Notes under the pieces: generated by a model
What the model was told of the DNA's origin: nothing
Seen by the model: the letters and a program-made list of their open reading frames with translations, nothing else
The model's database searches: none
Program-made: the position numbers and the translations under genes
From: Himantopus leucocephalus
Lineage: Eukaryota; Chordata; Aves; Charadriiformes; Recurvirostridae
Assembly: GCA_003993805.1 (NCBI GenBank)
Contig: RSEF01000003.1
Span: 106,056,138-106,120,137, forward strand
Length of the DNA: 64,000 nucleotides
Reading direction: 5' to 3'
Part shown: positions 60,455 to 64,000 of the stretch, in pieces
Layout of the letters: each line of letters opens with the position of its first letter
How positions within the stretch are numbered: the first letter of the stretch is position 1

Positions 60455-63400
60455 CCTGAACAAAATAAAACATATTGCTAAGGAAAAAAATGCATTATTA
60501 GAGATGTTCTAGAGGGGAGTGTAATGTTGCGGTTGCTTTTAAAGAAATCCCAGATATCACCTGAGTGCAGTAAAATTGCACTACTAATTCCTAAATGAAA
60601 TATGTTACTGAATATATTTTATAAAGTTTTCCAAGTTTCCATAAAATGGTGGGTAATGTAATAATCTGAATAAATATTAATTTCCTGGGAATGTTTTTGT
60701 TAGGGTACAATTTTTTTCTTTTGTACAAGTTGTAAGAGTAAATATGCCTGCCCACAAAAACATTATTATTGTAGCTGAACAAATGACTGCAATGCATAAT
60801 TTATGTTGTGTATTTATTTCTTTCCATTTGTGAATCATCTAGCTATAATTGTTGCTGTTTGCTCTTTGCAATTGTTTTGGCATTTTTAAATTATTACATT
60901 TCACCTTGTGGATGAATAAGCACTTGCTCATGGTAAGAAGTGGATATGTGAATTCAGTGAGTAGGCACCTAAGTCACCCAGTATTCATTCTGCTCCCAGA
61001 CTTGAAAAATCCCACTTTCAGTAGGTCCTGAACCTAAACAAATCACGGGTTTGGTACCCTCAGGGTGGCCCAGTTTGGGGGGACGAGGCGTGATGTGTTT
61101 GGGATGCTTTAAAATCCTTCTCTTTCCCATTTACTTGGTGTATTTTTGAGCATAGTAGATAGACAAGGGTGACAACTCAGAGGCAGCCAAATATTCATTT
61201 CAAAGTAAAGGAGATGCAGGAGACCCTGACATATAGATTTCAGTTTTGGAAAACAGCAGAGGCCCTTCTGTCCACAGATCACTTTGGCATTACTGTGCCA
61301 TCACCATTACCCTGAAGCCTGTGGATGAGACCAGGGCCCATTGGGTGCTGCATAGACACAAGGCTTGCAAGCCTTGGCTGTGAATCCTAAGGAGCTCAAG
61401 GCTAACCCCCAAAAAGACTCAACCAAATACATGAAGAGAGCCAGCGGCACAGCAGGACGAGGGATTCAGCCAGAAAGACACATGGTGAGCTGGAAGCAGA
61501 GGTAAATAGAGTCCAGGTCTCATGCATGCTACCCTCGTGGACCATGCCATGTTGCCTTTTAGGGACTGAAAGCAGTCAGTTGTGCCACATCAGGTTATTT
61601 TTTCCAGTAGAAAGGCTGGAAAGAACCCATCTGGAACCAGTGATATGGGCAGGACACTAATATACCTCATCACCACCACCACCTATAGAAACAGGTACAT
61701 CTCAAGAGCCTTCCCAGGATTACCACATCCTGACAATTTATTTGTGTGTCTTCAGATATATTTTATCAGTTCCTCTCCTTGGCCACTCATTCTGGCTGGT
61801 TTTGATCATGAAAAAGACCTTAGATCATATCTGCTACTTGAAATAAACTTAACCAAAAATGTATTCGGGATGGCTGTCAGGACAGTTTCTTAAAATATGT
61901 GAGCTCTTTGTAACCTCTTCCTTACAAAACCATTTCCTCTAACAAAAAAAAAAAGAAGGGGGACAGGTTTAAAATACTAATTCTAAACCTCCAGCTAGCT
62001 ACAGACAGATTTAATGTTGTAGTGTTGCAACTATTCAGACAGCCCAGAGCTACAGGATAAGGTATAGGAACAGCTTTGTACTTCCTGAGAGCGCAGGACT
62101 GAGTGATGTGCAGCCCCGGGGAATGTGGCTCTCTTTCTACGACAGCTCTTACAGCAACGAGCTGCGGGGCTTTTTCTCCTCTTGTTTTCCCTTTGCAACC
62201 GTTTTCTCAGCCAATGCTTGTTCCATGTCCTCAGTCTTTCCTGGGGGTCAGCGACGACATGCTGAACAATTTGTCAAGGTCTCCACTGGGGCCCTCTCTT
62301 TGTAATCTCCCCTTTGCTCTTTCAAACCCTGGGAATCACTCCAGGCCCAAAGGACCATCAACTCGACACTGAGGATTCTCCCTCTAATCACAGCTTGAGA
62401 AAATAAGCCTCTTCTAATACTCTTCTGTACAGAAATGATAAACCCTGGTAAATCCTTTGCCAGTCTTATACACTCATCAGCAGTCGCTGTGCTGTTTTTC
62501 TCTAAACTCTTTGCTGAGCATTTTCCTTCTGTACTCGCTGTTATCTCAGGTGTGCCACTTCCCCACTGGCGATGGCTGCGCTTGGAGAAGGACCTTTCTC
62601 CCACCCCACAGCTTGCCCTGGGACCTGGGGAAGATGTCATGAGCAGACTGGTCCAGTCCTGCAGTCAGATGCTGCCTCAGGAAACATTCAAAGATAAACG
62701 CAAGATGCTCCCCCAGCTCTTGTGGGCACCTCAGAAATGGAAAACTTGCTGCAGCCTCCAGCCACCAGCTTCTACTGGGAGCTTATTGGGAACATGGAGC
62801 TTAGAAACCTTAGTATGCCTATAGACACTTACACAGAAAAGCATAAATTGATGAGTTTTACTGTCACAAGGAATCCCTGCCCTAATATCTGTAACTTCAT
62901 CCAGAAACACAACTGACTTGCTCTCCCATGGCTGCTAACTGTACTGCATGCAGTAAAGATGGGAAGGTCTTTGAGGCCCTCTGAAGGAAGGCATAGTACC
63001 TCCAAAATCATAACTTCAAAGCTGCTAAAGCAGGACGAGGACCACTGGAGCTCTTCCTTCCAGAGAGACCATGCCAGGAGGGCAGTTACATTCCATCCCA
63101 TGCATGTGGGAAGGTCTCCAGAATTTGAGGTCTTCCAGAATATGCTGAAGGTTTAAAGCAATAGTGTCAGATTTTAACAGTCACTAGATTATTTGAAACA
63201 TAATAAAACATATTGGAACTCTTGTCTCGTCCAGTAAATTATGATGGCCACTGCAAAGCAAGCCTGATTCCACAGGACCCCAGTGAAGCTAGTCCAGTGA
63301 AATCCAAACTACCTATGAAATGGTTCAACTACAGTTTGACTTTCCCCAGCTTCTATATAACATGCCTCTTCAGACTTTCATAAAGACAGTAACATTTTAT

Positions 63401-64000
63401 CTAAAGGTCCAAGGCAGAATTTAAAGTATCACTAGCTATCCAACATTTAAGAACAAGCATTTAAAAGATGCTGATGAATAGTACTGTACACATCAATTAT
63501 TGTTTTAAAAAGCATCCATTCAGCTTCAGCAGTCACAGTAGAACAACTGGTGTTCGTTATAAAGAAAATTAAACAGGAATGTACTCTCTAATGTTGATCA
63601 TAATTGTACTAGTCATAGAAAGTGACAGGTCTCCTGTGAGTCTGTGCTGGTGGAGGACACTATTAATTATCACAGTGGAAGGAGGAATGATTTGCCTTTG
63701 CCACAAAAACAAACCTCAGGACTTGTTAGCTCAGCATAAGAAAAAGTACTGAGATGTGTTAATTTGTCATATTGGAATGAATCTGGAAGGTCAGAAGAGT
63801 GTTTTGATATTTAGGAAATGAGAAAGATTAGATTATTTGTGAGATTAGATTGGGCTGACACTGGGGATATTGATATTAATATAAGCCTCTGTAGTGCTAA
63901 AGAAATGTGTCAGAAACCACCCTGAATGATCCAAATGCCTTACAGAATCATTTATTATTGTTAATTGCATGCTAAGGGCACACAGAACCTTTTTAAAAAA
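60455..64000. other. AT-rich non-coding stretch to the window end
   Basis: No gene or repeat recognised. Open frames at 62435-62824 (plus, 129 codons) and 62248-62640 (minus, 130 codons) overlap antisense and show no domain; at most one could be real and I support neither. Confidence 0.5.

Noticed and set aside
62248..62824. Antisense pair of ~130-codon frames.
   Set aside because: Mutually overlapping, no domain or splice evidence, and no match I recognise.
1..64000. CRISPR arrays, operons, phage or bacterial mobile elements.
   Set aside because: None present; composition, introns and repeats are those of a bird nuclear genome.

Overview
This is a stretch of a bird nuclear genome. The evidence is the CR1 LINE tails (5'-truncated copies ending in repeats like ATTCTATGATTCTATG), two long terminal repeats of avian endogenous-retrovirus type, and two spliced exons of a vertebrate immune receptor gene. 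Nothing looks prokaryotic: there are no operons, CRISPR arrays or phage genes. I did not find a new biological system. Most of the window is intergenic or intronic DNA with repeats.

Region by region. (1) 1-1,250, minus strand: the 5' part of the polymeric immunoglobulin receptor gene (PIGR). It comprises a signal-peptide exon (1147-1242) and the exon for the first Ig V-type domain (572-904), joined by a phase-1 intron. The rest of the gene lies beyond the left edge. The non-coding first exon and promoter are expected to the right but were not identified. (2) 1.2-12.8 kb: mixed-composition non-coding DNA with two CR1 copies and an unrecognised, coding-like but stop-interrupted fragment at 8522-8857 on the minus strand. 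(3) 12,843-13,842: a 1,000-N gap. (4) 13.8-32.6 kb: GC- and CpG-rich DNA with long but meaningless open frames on both strands, three CR1 copies, some CpG-island-like patches, and weak hints of an unseen transcription unit near 31.5-32.4 kb. (5) 32,638-33,637: a second 1,000-N gap. (6) 33.6-64.0 kb: clearly AT-rich DNA with no gene I can support. It holds seven further CR1 pieces (one old, one pair joined head-to-tail), a partial LTR at 52.5-52.9 kb beside a 100-N gap, a solo LTR at 59.9-60.5 kb with matching flanking target duplications, and several simple repeats.

The strongest observations are the PIGR exons with a longer linker after the signal peptide than in the human protein, the solo LTR with its target-site duplication, the head-to-tail CR1 pair, and the change of base composition across the second gap, which could mark a wrong scaffold join. 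Functional claims beyond PIGR and the repeats are tentative. All boundaries were read by eye.
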